From contig NZ_CP097160.1 in the NCBI RefSeq assembly GCF_023370115.1, forward strand, positions 620,001-684,000: a stretch of DNA of 64,000 nt. Reading direction: 5' to 3'. How positions within the stretch are numbered: the first letter of the stretch is position 1; each line of letters opens with the position of its first letter. The position numbers and the translations under genes are program-made. Below are positions 7,673 to 15,220 of the stretch, piece by piece. The notes under the pieces were generated by a model. The model saw only the letters and a program-made list of their open reading frames with translations, was not told the DNA's origin and made no database searches. Source of the DNA: Gulosibacter sediminis (lineage in GTDB: Bacteria; Actinomycetota; Actinomycetes; Actinomycetales; Microbacteriaceae).

Positions 7673-9271
7673 TTAGCCGTTCTGGGGCCGCGAAGCGCCC
7701 TGCTTCGGGGCAGCGCCCTGCTGCGACGCGGTGCCCTGGTCGGGCTGCGACTCCTGCTTCTTTGACGACATGAGCGGCATGCGGCCGACGAGCTCGCGCA
7801 TCTGCTCGAGGTACGCCTCGATCTGATCGCGCTCGTCGCGCACGGCGGTGAGGCGCTGCTCAGCGGCCTGCTGCTCGGCGAGGGTGCGCGTCTCGAGCTC
7901 GCGGGCGCGCTCGCGGGCCTGCTTGTTCGAGTTCTCGAGCAGGTTGGCGGCCTGCCGCTCGGCGGCCTGCACCGTCTCCTGGGCGCGCTTGCGAGCATCC
8001 GCGGTGATCTTGCCGGCCTCGCGGCGCACCTGCTCACTGCGCTGGTTGAGGTCGGCGAGCTGCTCGGTGGCCTCGTCGATCATGCGCTTGGCTGCCGCTT
8101 CGGCGTTGCGGCCGGCGACCACGAGCTGCTGCTCGAATTCGTTGCGCTTGGTCGTAAGCTCAACCTCCTGCGAGCTGCGGGCCTCGGCCAGCTCGCGCAT
8201 TGTGGTCTCGCGCAGTTCGGCCAGCTCGGTGGTGACGCGCAGGCGCTCGGCCTCGAGCTCGCGGCGCTGGGTGCCGGCGAGCTCGGCCGCGGCCACCTCG
8301 GCCTCGGCGCGGGTCTGCTCGAGTTCGCGGATGTGGTTCTCGCGTGCCGTCGTCAGCTCGCGCTCGTGCGCCGACTTCGTCGCCTCGATCGAGTCGGCGA
8401 GCTCGGCGCGCTGGCGCGCGACCTCGGCCGAGAGCGACTCGCGCTCGGCGGTCGTCTCGCGAACGAACTTTGCCCGTGCCTCGCCGAGCTCGTTCTCCTG
8501 CTCGGCGCGCTGCTTCGAGAGCTCGCTCTCGAGCGCACCCCGGCGCTCGACCATTTCGCGCTCGAATGCCTCGCGGCGCTCCTCGAGATCCTGCTCGGTC
8601 GCCGAGCGGTTCGCCTCGAACTCGCGCTGCTGCTCGGTGAACTTGGCGAGCGCATCCGCGAGCTCGGCCTCTTGGCGCTGGCGCTTCGTGGCGAGCTCCT
8701 GGGCAACCTCGGCGCGGTTCGCCTCGATCTCGCGGTCGACCGCGTGGCGGCGCTCGCGCAGCTCGCTCGTGACCTGGTCCTTCACCGAGTCGATCTCGCG
8801 CTCCTGGTTAATGCGCGTGAGCTCGGCCTCCTGCTTCGCGTTCTCAACGAGCTGGTCGGCGGAGGACTGCGCCTCCTGCGCCACACGCTGCGCCGACTGA
8901 TCTGCCTCGCGGGTGACCCGTTCGGCGTAGTCGTTTGCGTCTTCGTGGATGCGCGCGGCGTTCTTGCGCGCGTCAGACACCAGCTTCTCGGACTCGCGCT
9001 GCGCATCCGAGACAATGCGCATCGCCTGCTCTTCGGCGGTCGACAGCGTACCCGCGAGCTTCGTGCCGAGCCCGGCGTAGCTCGGGGCCTCGGCCTCGGC
9101 GAGATCGGCTTCGGCCTTCTTGAGGCGCTGCTCGAGCTCGCTGGTGCGCTGCTGCGCGCGTTCGTAGGCGGCCTGGGCCTGCTTGAGCTGCTGTTGGAGG
9201 TCGTTCAGGGCCTGATCCACCTCTTCGCGCTGGTAGCCGCGCATTGCAGTGGTGAAGTTGAACGATTCCAC
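7673..9271 (-). CDS. DivIVA-domain long coiled-coil protein
   Basis: A 532-aa cytoplasmic protein with a short DivIVA-like head (FNFTTAMRGYQREEVDQALND; the GY-x4-VD motif at about residues 12-19) followed by roughly 430 residues of almost unbroken heptad-type coiled coil rich in Glu, Arg, Ala and Gln. The tail is Gln/Pro/Gly-rich. This is the design of actinobacterial cytoskeletal or polarity proteins such as Wag31/DivIVA and the longer Scy/FilP-type filaments; which one cannot be settled. The GTG start at 9271 has GGAGG 9 nt upstream. It is co-directional with, and 5 bp from, the AI-2E-family gene. Confidence 0.85.
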   Translation of the reverse strand: MESFNFTTAMRGYQREEVDQALNDLQQQLKQAQAAYERAQQRTSELEQRLKKAEADLAEAEAPSYAGLGTKLAGTLSTAEEQAMRIVSDAQRESEKLVSDARKNAARIHEDANDYAERVTREADQSAQRVAQEAQSSADQLVENAKQEAELTRINQEREIDSVKDQVTSELRERRHAVDREIEANRAEVAQELATKRQRQEAELADALAKFTEQQREFEANRSATEQDLEERREAFEREMVERRGALESELSKQRAEQENELGEARAKFVRETTAERESLSAEVARQRAELADSIEATKSAHERELTTARENHIRELEQTRAEAEVAAAELAGTQRRELEAERLRVTTELAELRETTMRELAEARSSQEVELTTKRNEFEQQLVVAGRNAEAAAKRMIDEATEQLADLNQRSEQVRREAGKITADARKRAQETVQAAERQAANLLENSNKQARERARELETRTLAEQQAAEQRLTAVRDERDQIEAYLEQMRELVGRMPLMSSKKQESQPDQGTASQQGAAPKQGASRPQNG

Positions 9272-9587
9272 GTGCGTGATCCTCCAAGGATTGTTGGGGT
9301 GCTGGCCCGAACCGGCAAGCAGGATGTGATGAAAGTCTAGATCGGTGCGGTTGAGAGCTCAGCAGATTCGCGCGAGTTCGTCCTCGTCGGTGGAGTTCAC
9401 CCTGAAGGAAGCCTGGTCACAATAAGGTCACAAATTGGTGAATGCGCTAGTCTGGACGCTTGTCCGTTTGCCGGTTGCTGGTAATTCGCGCGTGGCGTGC
9501 CCCGCGGCGTCGTCCGCGCCCCTACGCTTCCGGTAAGCAGTGGGCAACGAACGTTATCCCTGTATCCGAGACCCGAGGAGCTTCTCC
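9272..9587 (+). promoter_or_regulatory. Divergent promoter region with GGTCACAA direct repeat
   Basis: This 316-bp gene-free stretch separates two divergent envelope/growth genes. GGTCACAA occurs twice, at 9415-9422 and 9426-9433, an exact 8-bp direct repeat with an 11-bp period. The second copy falls at the -35 position of a TAGTCT -10 at 9448-9453 reading toward the 9588 gene. Repeats of GTCAC or GTAAC type one helical turn apart are the known style of MtrA sites in actinobacteria. For the minus-strand gene, a TAGACT -10 candidate lies near 9338-9343. Confidence 0.5.
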
Positions 9588-11996
9588 GTGCGTTTCATCC
9601 TTGCGGCCGTAGCCTTTGTGGCGAGCGTCGTCGCGCTTGTCGTCGGAGGAGTTCAATTCGTTGGCGCCGCGCAGGCGACGACCGTGACCGCCGACGGCAC
9701 CACCGACAGCGGCGCCCCGGTCATCGTCATTAACGACGACGTCTTCTCATCGCGAGCCGGCCTGCAGGACATCCTGATCGAGGGCGACGGCGCGATCAAC
9801 GTGATCATCGGTCGCACGAGCGACATCGAGGCCTGGGTTGGCAACGCGCGGCACGACGTAGTGACGCTCGACGAAGACGCGACCCACTCGCGCGAACACA
9901 TCGGCCTCAAGTTCACCGAGTCAGGCACCGAAGAGTCGGTGCCGAACCCCATCGGCAACGACCTTTGGTACGAGGAGCACGAGGGTGAGGGCTCGGTGCA
10001 GCTCAGCACGGTCGTCGCTCCCGGTTACTCGATGCTCATTACTTCCGACGGCGACAACCCCGCGCCCTCGAGCGTTTCGGTGACCTGGCCGCTCGGCGGC
10101 TATGCCCCGATGTCTGGCCCGTTGCTCGTGATCGGCGCTGTGCTGTTCGTGCTCGCCCTCGCGCTGCTGTGGTGGGCCATCGCGCACCGTCGCCGCGTCA
10201 AGCGTCAGCTCGCCACGGCTACGCGCAAGCGCAGCCGTGCCGTCGCGGTCGCGGCCGCCGGCACGGATGCGGATGCCGAGTGGTCGGCCGTGCCGTGGGA
10301 CGACGAGGTGGCCGAGGCCGCGCAGGCCCGCGCCGATAACGTGGTGGCCGGCGGCGAGCCTGCCGTCGACGAGGATGCGCCGATCGAGTTCCCGGCCGAG
10401 CCCGCGACTGCGCCGGTGTCGGTCGTGCCGGAGCCCGTTGCATCGGAGCCTGTCGCCGCCGAGTCCGACGAATCGGAGTCTGTTGTGGCGGAGCCGATCG
10501 AACTCGAGCCAATTGCGCCCACACCCGTCGAGCCGGAGCCCAGTACGGAGTCGATCGAGGAGAAGCCCGCCGAAGAGACGCCCGTCGTCGAGACTCCCGC
10601 CGAGGCTGCGCCTGCTGAAGCCGAGCAGACCGAGGCACCGAACTCGGCATTTGCCCCGCCGAGCGAGGACTCTTCAGACACCTGGACCGCCGAGGAACTC
10701 ACCGACGCGACCGAGCCCGCGTCGGCGTCGGAAACTGCATCCGAGCCCGAGCCCGAGCCCGAGCACGTCTCGCGGCACGCGGGTGCCCCCGAATCGGAGG
10801 AGACCGTGTCGCACGACGACGCTGAGCCCGAGCCGCAGCCTGCGCCGGAGACGCCCGCGGCGACCGCATCCGACGACGACGACTCGAAGTGGCGCCGCCC
10901 GCGCGGCCGCAACCGCTCGAGCGCGCCGAAGCGCTCGTTCCTCATCGCGCCCGTCGCGATGGTGGTTGGCCTCACGCTCGCCGGCTGCGCGCCGCAGTAC
11001 TGGCCCGCCGAGTGGACGAACGCCGAGCTGCAGCCGACGGGCACCGCGACCTCGACCGTCGACGCGGCCCTGCTCGACGAGGGTGCGCATCCGCCCGCAC
11101 TCAACATGGAGCAGATTCAGAACGTCGTGACCGAGGCCGCCGACCTCGCGAACCAGGCCGACAGTGAGCTCGACTCGTCGGTGCTCGAGCCCCGCTTTGA
11201 GGGTGACGCCCTCGCCGAGCGCATCGCGCTCTACAAGGCGAAGAAGGCAGACGACGAGTTGCCAAGCCCGGCGGCGTTCCCGACCGGCGACGTGGTGTAC
11301 GCCGTGCCGGAGTCGACCGATCAGTTCCCGCGCACGATCTTCGTGGTCGTCAATGCGAATGCCGAGGCCTCCGAGGCGCCGTTCGGCGTCATGCTCGTGC
11401 AGGACACCGCGCGCGACAACTTCAAGGTGGCATCGCTGACGCAGCTCGCGGCGAACGTGAGCCTGCCCGAGTCGGCCCCGACGAGCGTTGGCTCGGCGAG
11501 CATCCGCGATCTGCCCGGCGACCTCGTCGTCGCCCCGAGCGACCTCGCGGGCGCGTACGCCGACGTGATCGCGAACGGCGGCGACTCGCAGTACGCGTCG
11601 CTCTTCTCGGCCGACAACGACACGCTGCGTGCGCAGGTGAACCAGGATTACCGCGACTCGCAGACCGAGGCCCTCGACCCGGAGGCGACCGACGTCGAGT
11701 TCCAGTACGAGGGCACCGATACCGCTCCGCTCGGCATGGTCAGCCTCGACGACGGAGCGATCATCGCGGTGTCGATCAACGAGATCGAGACGGTCAGCGC
11801 CGCGAACGACCGCGCGCGCATCACCGTCTCGGGTGCCACCGCCGCGTTGTCGGGCATCGAGACAACCGAGTACGGTTTTACCCGCACCTATACCGACCAG
11901 TTGCTGTTCTACGTGCCTTCGGCCGAGACCGGCGGTGAGGTGCAGTTCCTTGGAGTGTCGCAGGCGATGACCAGCGCCAGCGAACTCAGCGAGTAG
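9588..11996 (+). CDS. Large membrane-anchored envelope protein with Pro/Glu-rich linker
   Basis: Unrecognised 802-aa protein. The GTG at 9588 is chosen because GAGGAG lies 7 nt upstream. Visible parts: a hydrophobic helix at residues 2-25, an acidic extracytoplasmic-type domain at about 26-175, a second helix at about 178-200 ending in HRRRVKRQ, then about 250 residues of Pro/Glu/Ala/Ser low complexity, a basic patch (RGRNRSSAPKRS), a third helix ending in the lipobox-like LTLAGCAPQ (Cys 467), and an acidic C-terminal domain of about 335 residues. This looks like an in-frame join of a membrane protein with a lipoprotein-like secreted module. It is followed 10 bp later by a YbbN-like gene. The role is probably in the cell envelope, inferred only from topology and promoter. 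Confidence 0.75.
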   Translation: MRFILAAVAFVASVVALVVGGVQFVGAAQATTVTADGTTDSGAPVIVINDDVFSSRAGLQDILIEGDGAINVIIGRTSDIEAWVGNARHDVVTLDEDATHSREHIGLKFTESGTEESVPNPIGNDLWYEEHEGEGSVQLSTVVAPGYSMLITSDGDNPAPSSVSVTWPLGGYAPMSGPLLVIGAVLFVLALALLWWAIAHRRRVKRQLATATRKRSRAVAVAAAGTDADAEWSAVPWDDEVAEAAQARADNVVAGGEPAVDEDAPIEFPAEPATAPVSVVPEPVASEPVAAESDESESVVAEPIELEPIAPTPVEPEPSTESIEEKPAEETPVVETPAEAAPAEAEQTEAPNSAFAPPSEDSSDTWTAEELTDATEPASASETASEPEPEPEHVSRHAGAPESEETVSHDDAEPEPQPAPETPAATASDDDDSKWRRPRGRNRSSAPKRSFLIAPVAMVVGLTLAGCAPQYWPAEWTNAELQPTGTATSTVDAALLDEGAHPPALNMEQIQNVVTEAADLANQADSELDSSVLEPRFEGDALAERIALYKAKKADDELPSPAAFPTGDVVYAVPESTDQFPRTIFVVVNANAEASEAPFGVMLVQDTARDNFKVASLTQLAANVSLPESAPTSVGSASIRDLPGDLVVAPSDLAGAYADVIANGGDSQYASLFSADNDTLRAQVNQDYRDSQTEALDPEATDVEFQYEGTDTAPLGMVSLDDGAIIAVSINEIETVSAANDRARITVSGATAALSGIETTEYGFTRTYTDQLLFYVPSAETGGEVQFLGVSQAMTSASELSE

Positions 11997-12006
11997 GAGG
12001 ATTTAG

Positions 12007-12972
12007 ATGACCCAGCCGAATGCCGCATCGTCGCAGCCCCAGCCAGATATCTCGCTGCAAGGCGCCGTTGATTTGTCTGGCCTTGGCCAGGCGCCGGGCG
12101 CCGCACAGCCGCCGCAGCAACCCGGCGCGCCAGCGGGGGAGGCGCTGCTGTCGCTGCCGGATGCGGTGGTGAACGGTGGCGAGGCCGACCTCGAGCAGTT
12201 CGCGGCGCTCTCGCAGCGCATGCCGGTTCTCGTGGAGATGCACTCGGCGTCGTCGCCCGACTCGAAGGCGCTCTCGCCGGTGCTCGCGGAAATCGTGCGA
12301 TCGGCGGAAGGTCGCCTGGTCTTGCTGCGGCTCGACCTGGACGCGCATCCGACCCTCGGCAACCAGGCGCAGGTGCTCGCGCTGCTTGGCGGCCGTCCCG
12401 CGCCGCTGTTTGCGGGCAACCCGCCGAAGGACCAGCTCGTGCAGGTGATCAGCGAGGTGCTCGCCGTCGCCGCGCAACAGGGCCTCACCGGCTACGCCGA
12501 GATTACGGGCGACGCGGATGGTGTGGCCGAGGACGCGGCGCCGGCGGAGGCGCCGCTGCACCCGCTGCACCAGGAGGCGAAGGACGCCCTCGAGCGCGGC
12601 GACATCGCCACCGCGAAGTCGGCCTACGAGCGTGCACTCGCGGAATCGCCGGCCGATGACGACGCCAAGATCGGTCTCGCGCAGGTGAGCCTGCTCGAGC
12701 GGCTGCAGGGCAAGACCCTCGAACAGATTCGCTCGGCGGCCGCCGAGAACCCGAATGACATCGACGCGCAGTTCGATGTCGCCGACCTCGACCTTTCGGG
12801 CGGGCACGTCGACGACGCGTTCAACCGCCTGCTCAGCCTGTTCACCAAGGTCGACGCCGACGGCAAGACGCGCGTGCGCGAGCGACTCATCGAACTCTTC
12901 GACGTCGTGGGCGGCGACGAGCCCCGCGTCGTGCGCGCGCGACAGCGGCTCACGAGCCTGCTGTTCGCGTAG
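12007..12972 (+). CDS. YbbN/CnoX-like co-chaperone (thioredoxin fold plus TPR)
   Basis: A 321-aa cytoplasmic protein: a disordered Gln/Pro/Ala-rich start, a thioredoxin-like domain at about residues 45-160, and a TPR-type C-terminal half (DIATAKSAYERALAESPADD and following repeats). Proteins of this build act as holdases that pass clients to chaperonins. The usual CxxC active site is missing: the corresponding place reads HSASSPDSKAL, so the domain cannot do thiol-disulfide exchange. AGGAGG precedes the ATG. It forms an operon with the large envelope protein upstream and ends at a strong hairpin. Confidence 0.85.
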   Translation: MTQPNAASSQPQPDISLQGAVDLSGLGQAPGAAQPPQQPGAPAGEALLSLPDAVVNGGEADLEQFAALSQRMPVLVEMHSASSPDSKALSPVLAEIVRSAEGRLVLLRLDLDAHPTLGNQAQVLALLGGRPAPLFAGNPPKDQLVQVISEVLAVAAQQGLTGYAEITGDADGVAEDAAPAEAPLHPLHQEAKDALERGDIATAKSAYERALAESPADDDAKIGLAQVSLLERLQGKTLEQIRSAAAENPNDIDAQFDVADLDLSGGHVDDAFNRLLSLFTKVDADGKTRVRERLIELFDVVGGDEPRVVRARQRLTSLLFA

Positions 12973-12989
12973 TCGAACTGACAAGCAAA

Positions 12990-13025
12990 AAGGGAGGGTG
13001 TGGCCAGCAGGCCACGCCCTCCCTT
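12990..13025 (+). terminator. Terminator after the YbbN-like gene
   Basis: A 16-bp stem with one G-T wobble, arms 12990-13005 (AAGGGAGGGTG...) and 13010-13025, loop AGCA, followed by TTGTCGTTG. It isolates the upstream operon from the hydroxyproline island. Confidence 0.8.
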
Positions 13026-13082
13026 GTCGTTGATCAGGTATTTTCAGCGATTTCCGGGCTTGGGTGGCGAAAAGCGGATCAG

Positions 13083-13117
13083 TAACATATTATTCAAAGC
13101 GACAGGTAATATATTAC
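13083..13117 (+). promoter_or_regulatory. GntR operator-like sites before the deaminase gene
   Basis: Two AT-rich elements in an otherwise GC-rich region: TAACATATTA at 13083-13092 and the perfect palindrome GTAATATATTAC at 13106-13117. They share the ACATATTA/TAATAT half-site with the full 17-bp palindromes at 18219 and 19081. Both contain possible -10 boxes (TATTAT, TAATAT), so binding would block transcription of the gene at 13164. Confidence 0.6.
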
Positions 13118-13163
13118 TGAGCGATGGTCGCCACGCACCTCGACAGCTCGGAAAGGAACCCAC

Positions 13164-14069
13164 ATGTCTGAGAACAAGAAGCCTTGGCACGGAGTGCTCG
13201 TCGCTTCGGCGCTGCCCCTCAACGACCACCTTTCGGTGAACTACGACAAGTTCGCCGAGCACGTCCAGTTCCTCGCCGAGAACGGCTGCGATGGCATTGC
13301 GCCGAACGGCTCGCTCGGTGAGTACCAGAACCTCACCCCCGAGGAGCGCGCGAAGGTCGTCGAGGTTGCCGTCGACGCCGCTCCTGAGGGCTTCGTCGTC
13401 ATGGCCGGCACCGGCGCCTACGGCTCCATGGAGAGCCGCCGCTGGGCCGAGCAGGCCGCCGAGGCTGGCGCCCAGGCCGTGATGCAGCTGCCCCCGAACA
13501 CTTACCGCGCCAACGACGATCAGGTGTTCGCGCACTATGAAGAGGTCGCCAAGGCCGGCCTCCCCGTCGTCGCCTACAACAACCCGCAGGACACGAAGGT
13601 CGACCTCAAGCCGGCTCTCGTTGCTCGTCTCCACGAAGCTGGTCTCATCGTCGGCATCAAGGAGTTCACCGGTGACGCGCGCCGCTCGTACGAGATCAAG
13701 GAACTCGCACCCGAGATGGACATCCTCATCGGCACCGACGACTCGGTGCTTGAGGTCGGCATTGCCGGCGCCGTCGGCTGGGTCGCCGGTTACCCGAACG
13801 CAATCCCGCAGAGCACCGTCGAGCTCTACCGCCTCTCGACCTCGGGCAAGGCCGAGGACTGGGCGAAGGCCCGCGAGATGTACGTCGACCTCCACCCGCT
13901 GCTGCGCTGGGACACGAAGACCGAATTTGTCGAATCGATCAAGCTCTCGATGGATGTCGTCGGTCGCTACGGTGGGCCGAGCCGCCCGCCGCGCCTCCCG
14001 CTCGCCGACGAGGTGCGCGCGAAGATCATCGCCGACACCGAGGCCGTGCTCGCAAAGGGCTACAAGTAG
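13164..14069 (+). CDS. DapA-family deaminase/aldolase, probably pyrroline-4-hydroxy-2-carboxylate deaminase
   Basis: A 301-aa TIM-barrel enzyme of the dihydrodipicolinate synthase / N-acetylneuraminate lyase superfamily. It has the Schiff-base Lys166 (IVGIKEFTGD), the Tyr138 of YNNP, and GSLGE where true DapA has GTTGE, so it is unlikely to be the lysine-pathway enzyme. In hydroxyproline catabolism a member of this family deaminates 1-pyrroline-4-hydroxy-2-carboxylate to alpha-ketoglutarate semialdehyde. The neighbouring epimerase and dehydrogenase genes support that role by inference. AAAGGAA precedes the ATG. A terminator separates it from the next gene. Confidence 0.8.
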   Translation: MSENKKPWHGVLVASALPLNDHLSVNYDKFAEHVQFLAENGCDGIAPNGSLGEYQNLTPEERAKVVEVAVDAAPEGFVVMAGTGAYGSMESRRWAEQAAEAGAQAVMQLPPNTYRANDDQVFAHYEEVAKAGLPVVAYNNPQDTKVDLKPALVARLHEAGLIVGIKEFTGDARRSYEIKELAPEMDILIGTDDSVLEVGIAGAVGWVAGYPNAIPQSTVELYRLSTSGKAEDWAKAREMYVDLHPLLRWDTKTEFVESIKLSMDVVGRYGGPSRPPRLPLADEVRAKIIADTEAVLAKGYK

Positions 14070-14088
14070 GCCTTGCCATTTGACCTTT

Positions 14089-14130
14089 CGGAGCCCGTCA
14101 ACCGTGTCGGTTGGCGGGCTCCGTTTTGTT
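14089..14130 (+). terminator. Intrinsic terminator inside the catabolic cluster
   Basis: A 16-bp stem with one G-T wobble, arms 14089-14104 and 14108-14123 (CGGAGCCCG... / ...CGGGCTCCG), loop TGT, followed by TTTTGTTCTT. It is one of the few hairpins here with a real T-tract. The next gene begins 56 bp later, so expression downstream needs read-through or its own promoter. Confidence 0.85.
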
Positions 14131-14185
14131 CTTCGGCACGGTGTGTGATGCAGTCAGTCAGAACAAGCTAAGGAGAGATTTCACA

Positions 14186-15157
14186 ATGAGCAGCATTCCC
14201 TATGTCTCGGGGCCGGATGTGCGCGAAGCCCTTCCCTGGGACGTCGCGATCGAGGGTGTTGAAGCGGCCCTCCGCGGCGGCGTCGACCCGGAGGCGGACG
14301 GGCCACGTATCTTTGCGCCCACGCCGAACGGTGAGTTCCTGATCATGCCCGCCACGGCCCCGGAGGTAATGGGGGTCAAGGTGCTGACGGTGTCGCCCGA
14401 CAACCCGGCGCGTGGGCTCGAGAAGATTCAGGGTCTCTACCTGCTCTACGACGCAGACACCTCCGCACCGCTGTGCGTCATGGACGGCATCGAGGTGACG
14501 GCCGTGCGTACGCCCGCGGTCACGCTGACCGGCCTGCGCGCGCTCGCGGCCGCCGCGCCGGCCGGCGACGAACTGCCGGCAGCGCCCACGGTGCTCGTGT
14601 TTGGCGTCGGCATCCAGGGCATCAACCACATCCGCGCGGCGAAGTGGGCCTGGCCCGACGCCCGCTTCCAGGTGGTCGGCCGTCGCCCCGAGCGAATCCA
14701 GGTCGCCATCGAGACACTCGCAGCCGAGGGGATCGAGGTTGCCGACGTGAGCGACGACGCCGACGCGTCGGTGCGCGCCGCCGACGTCATCATTACGGTG
14801 ACGTCGTCGAGCACGCCGGTGTTCGATGGCAGCCTCGTGCACGGCGGGGCTCTCGTCGCCTCGGTGGGGCAGCACGGGCTCGACGCCCACGAGGTCGACG
14901 CGGAGCTCGTGCAACGCGCCGACGTTATGCTCGAGAGTCGCACCGGCATGTTCCGCGAGGGCGGCAACATCATTCCGGCCCGCAGCCTTGAGGAGTGGCA
15001 GCAGCTGCAGCCGAGCAACATCAGGGATGCCGTGCGCGGCGAGTTCACGCGCACGGCCGGCAAGCCCGCGCTCTACACCGGCGTCGGCATGTCGTGGGAA
15101 GACCTCGTGCTCGCGAGCATCGTCTACCGCGGCCAGCAGACCGACGCGGTCGAGTAG
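14186..15157 (+). CDS. Ornithine cyclodeaminase/mu-crystallin family reductase
   Basis: A 323-aa NAD(P)-dependent protein of the ornithine cyclodeaminase/mu-crystallin family. The Rossmann signature is VLVFGVGIQGINHI at about residues 138-151, preceded by the substrate-binding region ending in VTAVRTPAVTLTG. In hydroxyproline and D-proline clusters such proteins act as 1-pyrroline-2-carboxylate reductases, which fits this neighbourhood; alanine or ornithine-type activities remain possible. The ATG at 14186 has AGGAGAG 8 nt upstream; the open frame extending to 14111 overlaps the terminator and is rejected. Confidence 0.82.
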   Translation: MSSIPYVSGPDVREALPWDVAIEGVEAALRGGVDPEADGPRIFAPTPNGEFLIMPATAPEVMGVKVLTVSPDNPARGLEKIQGLYLLYDADTSAPLCVMDGIEVTAVRTPAVTLTGLRALAAAAPAGDELPAAPTVLVFGVGIQGINHIRAAKWAWPDARFQVVGRRPERIQVAIETLAAEGIEVADVSDDADASVRAADVIITVTSSSTPVFDGSLVHGGALVASVGQHGLDAHEVDAELVQRADVMLESRTGMFREGGNIIPARSLEEWQQLQPSNIRDAVRGEFTRTAGKPALYTGVGMSWEDLVLASIVYRGQQTDAVE

Positions 15158-15173
15158 CTAAGTCACAGAAGAG

Positions 15174-15205
15174 AACGGGCCCCGCGACGAATCGCGGGGC
15201 CCGTT
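15174..15205. terminator. Bidirectional terminator
   Basis: A perfect 14-bp stem, arms 15174-15187 and 15192-15205, loop CGAA, followed by TTTT on the + strand and preceded by TCTTCT on the minus reading. It serves both the reductase gene and the convergent MFS gene. Confidence 0.88.
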
Positions 15206-15220
15206 TTCCTGCCACCGTGC

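Noticed and set aside
10959-11996. A separate lipoprotein gene starting at the internal ATG before the lipobox
   Set aside because: The ATG leaves only about nine residues before the Cys, no basic n-region and no ribosome binding site. The continuous frame from 9588 is better supported.
14111-14185. N-terminal extension of the reductase gene
   Set aside because: It would begin inside the intrinsic terminator, has no ribosome binding site, and the ATG at 14186 has AGGAGAG at 8 nt.
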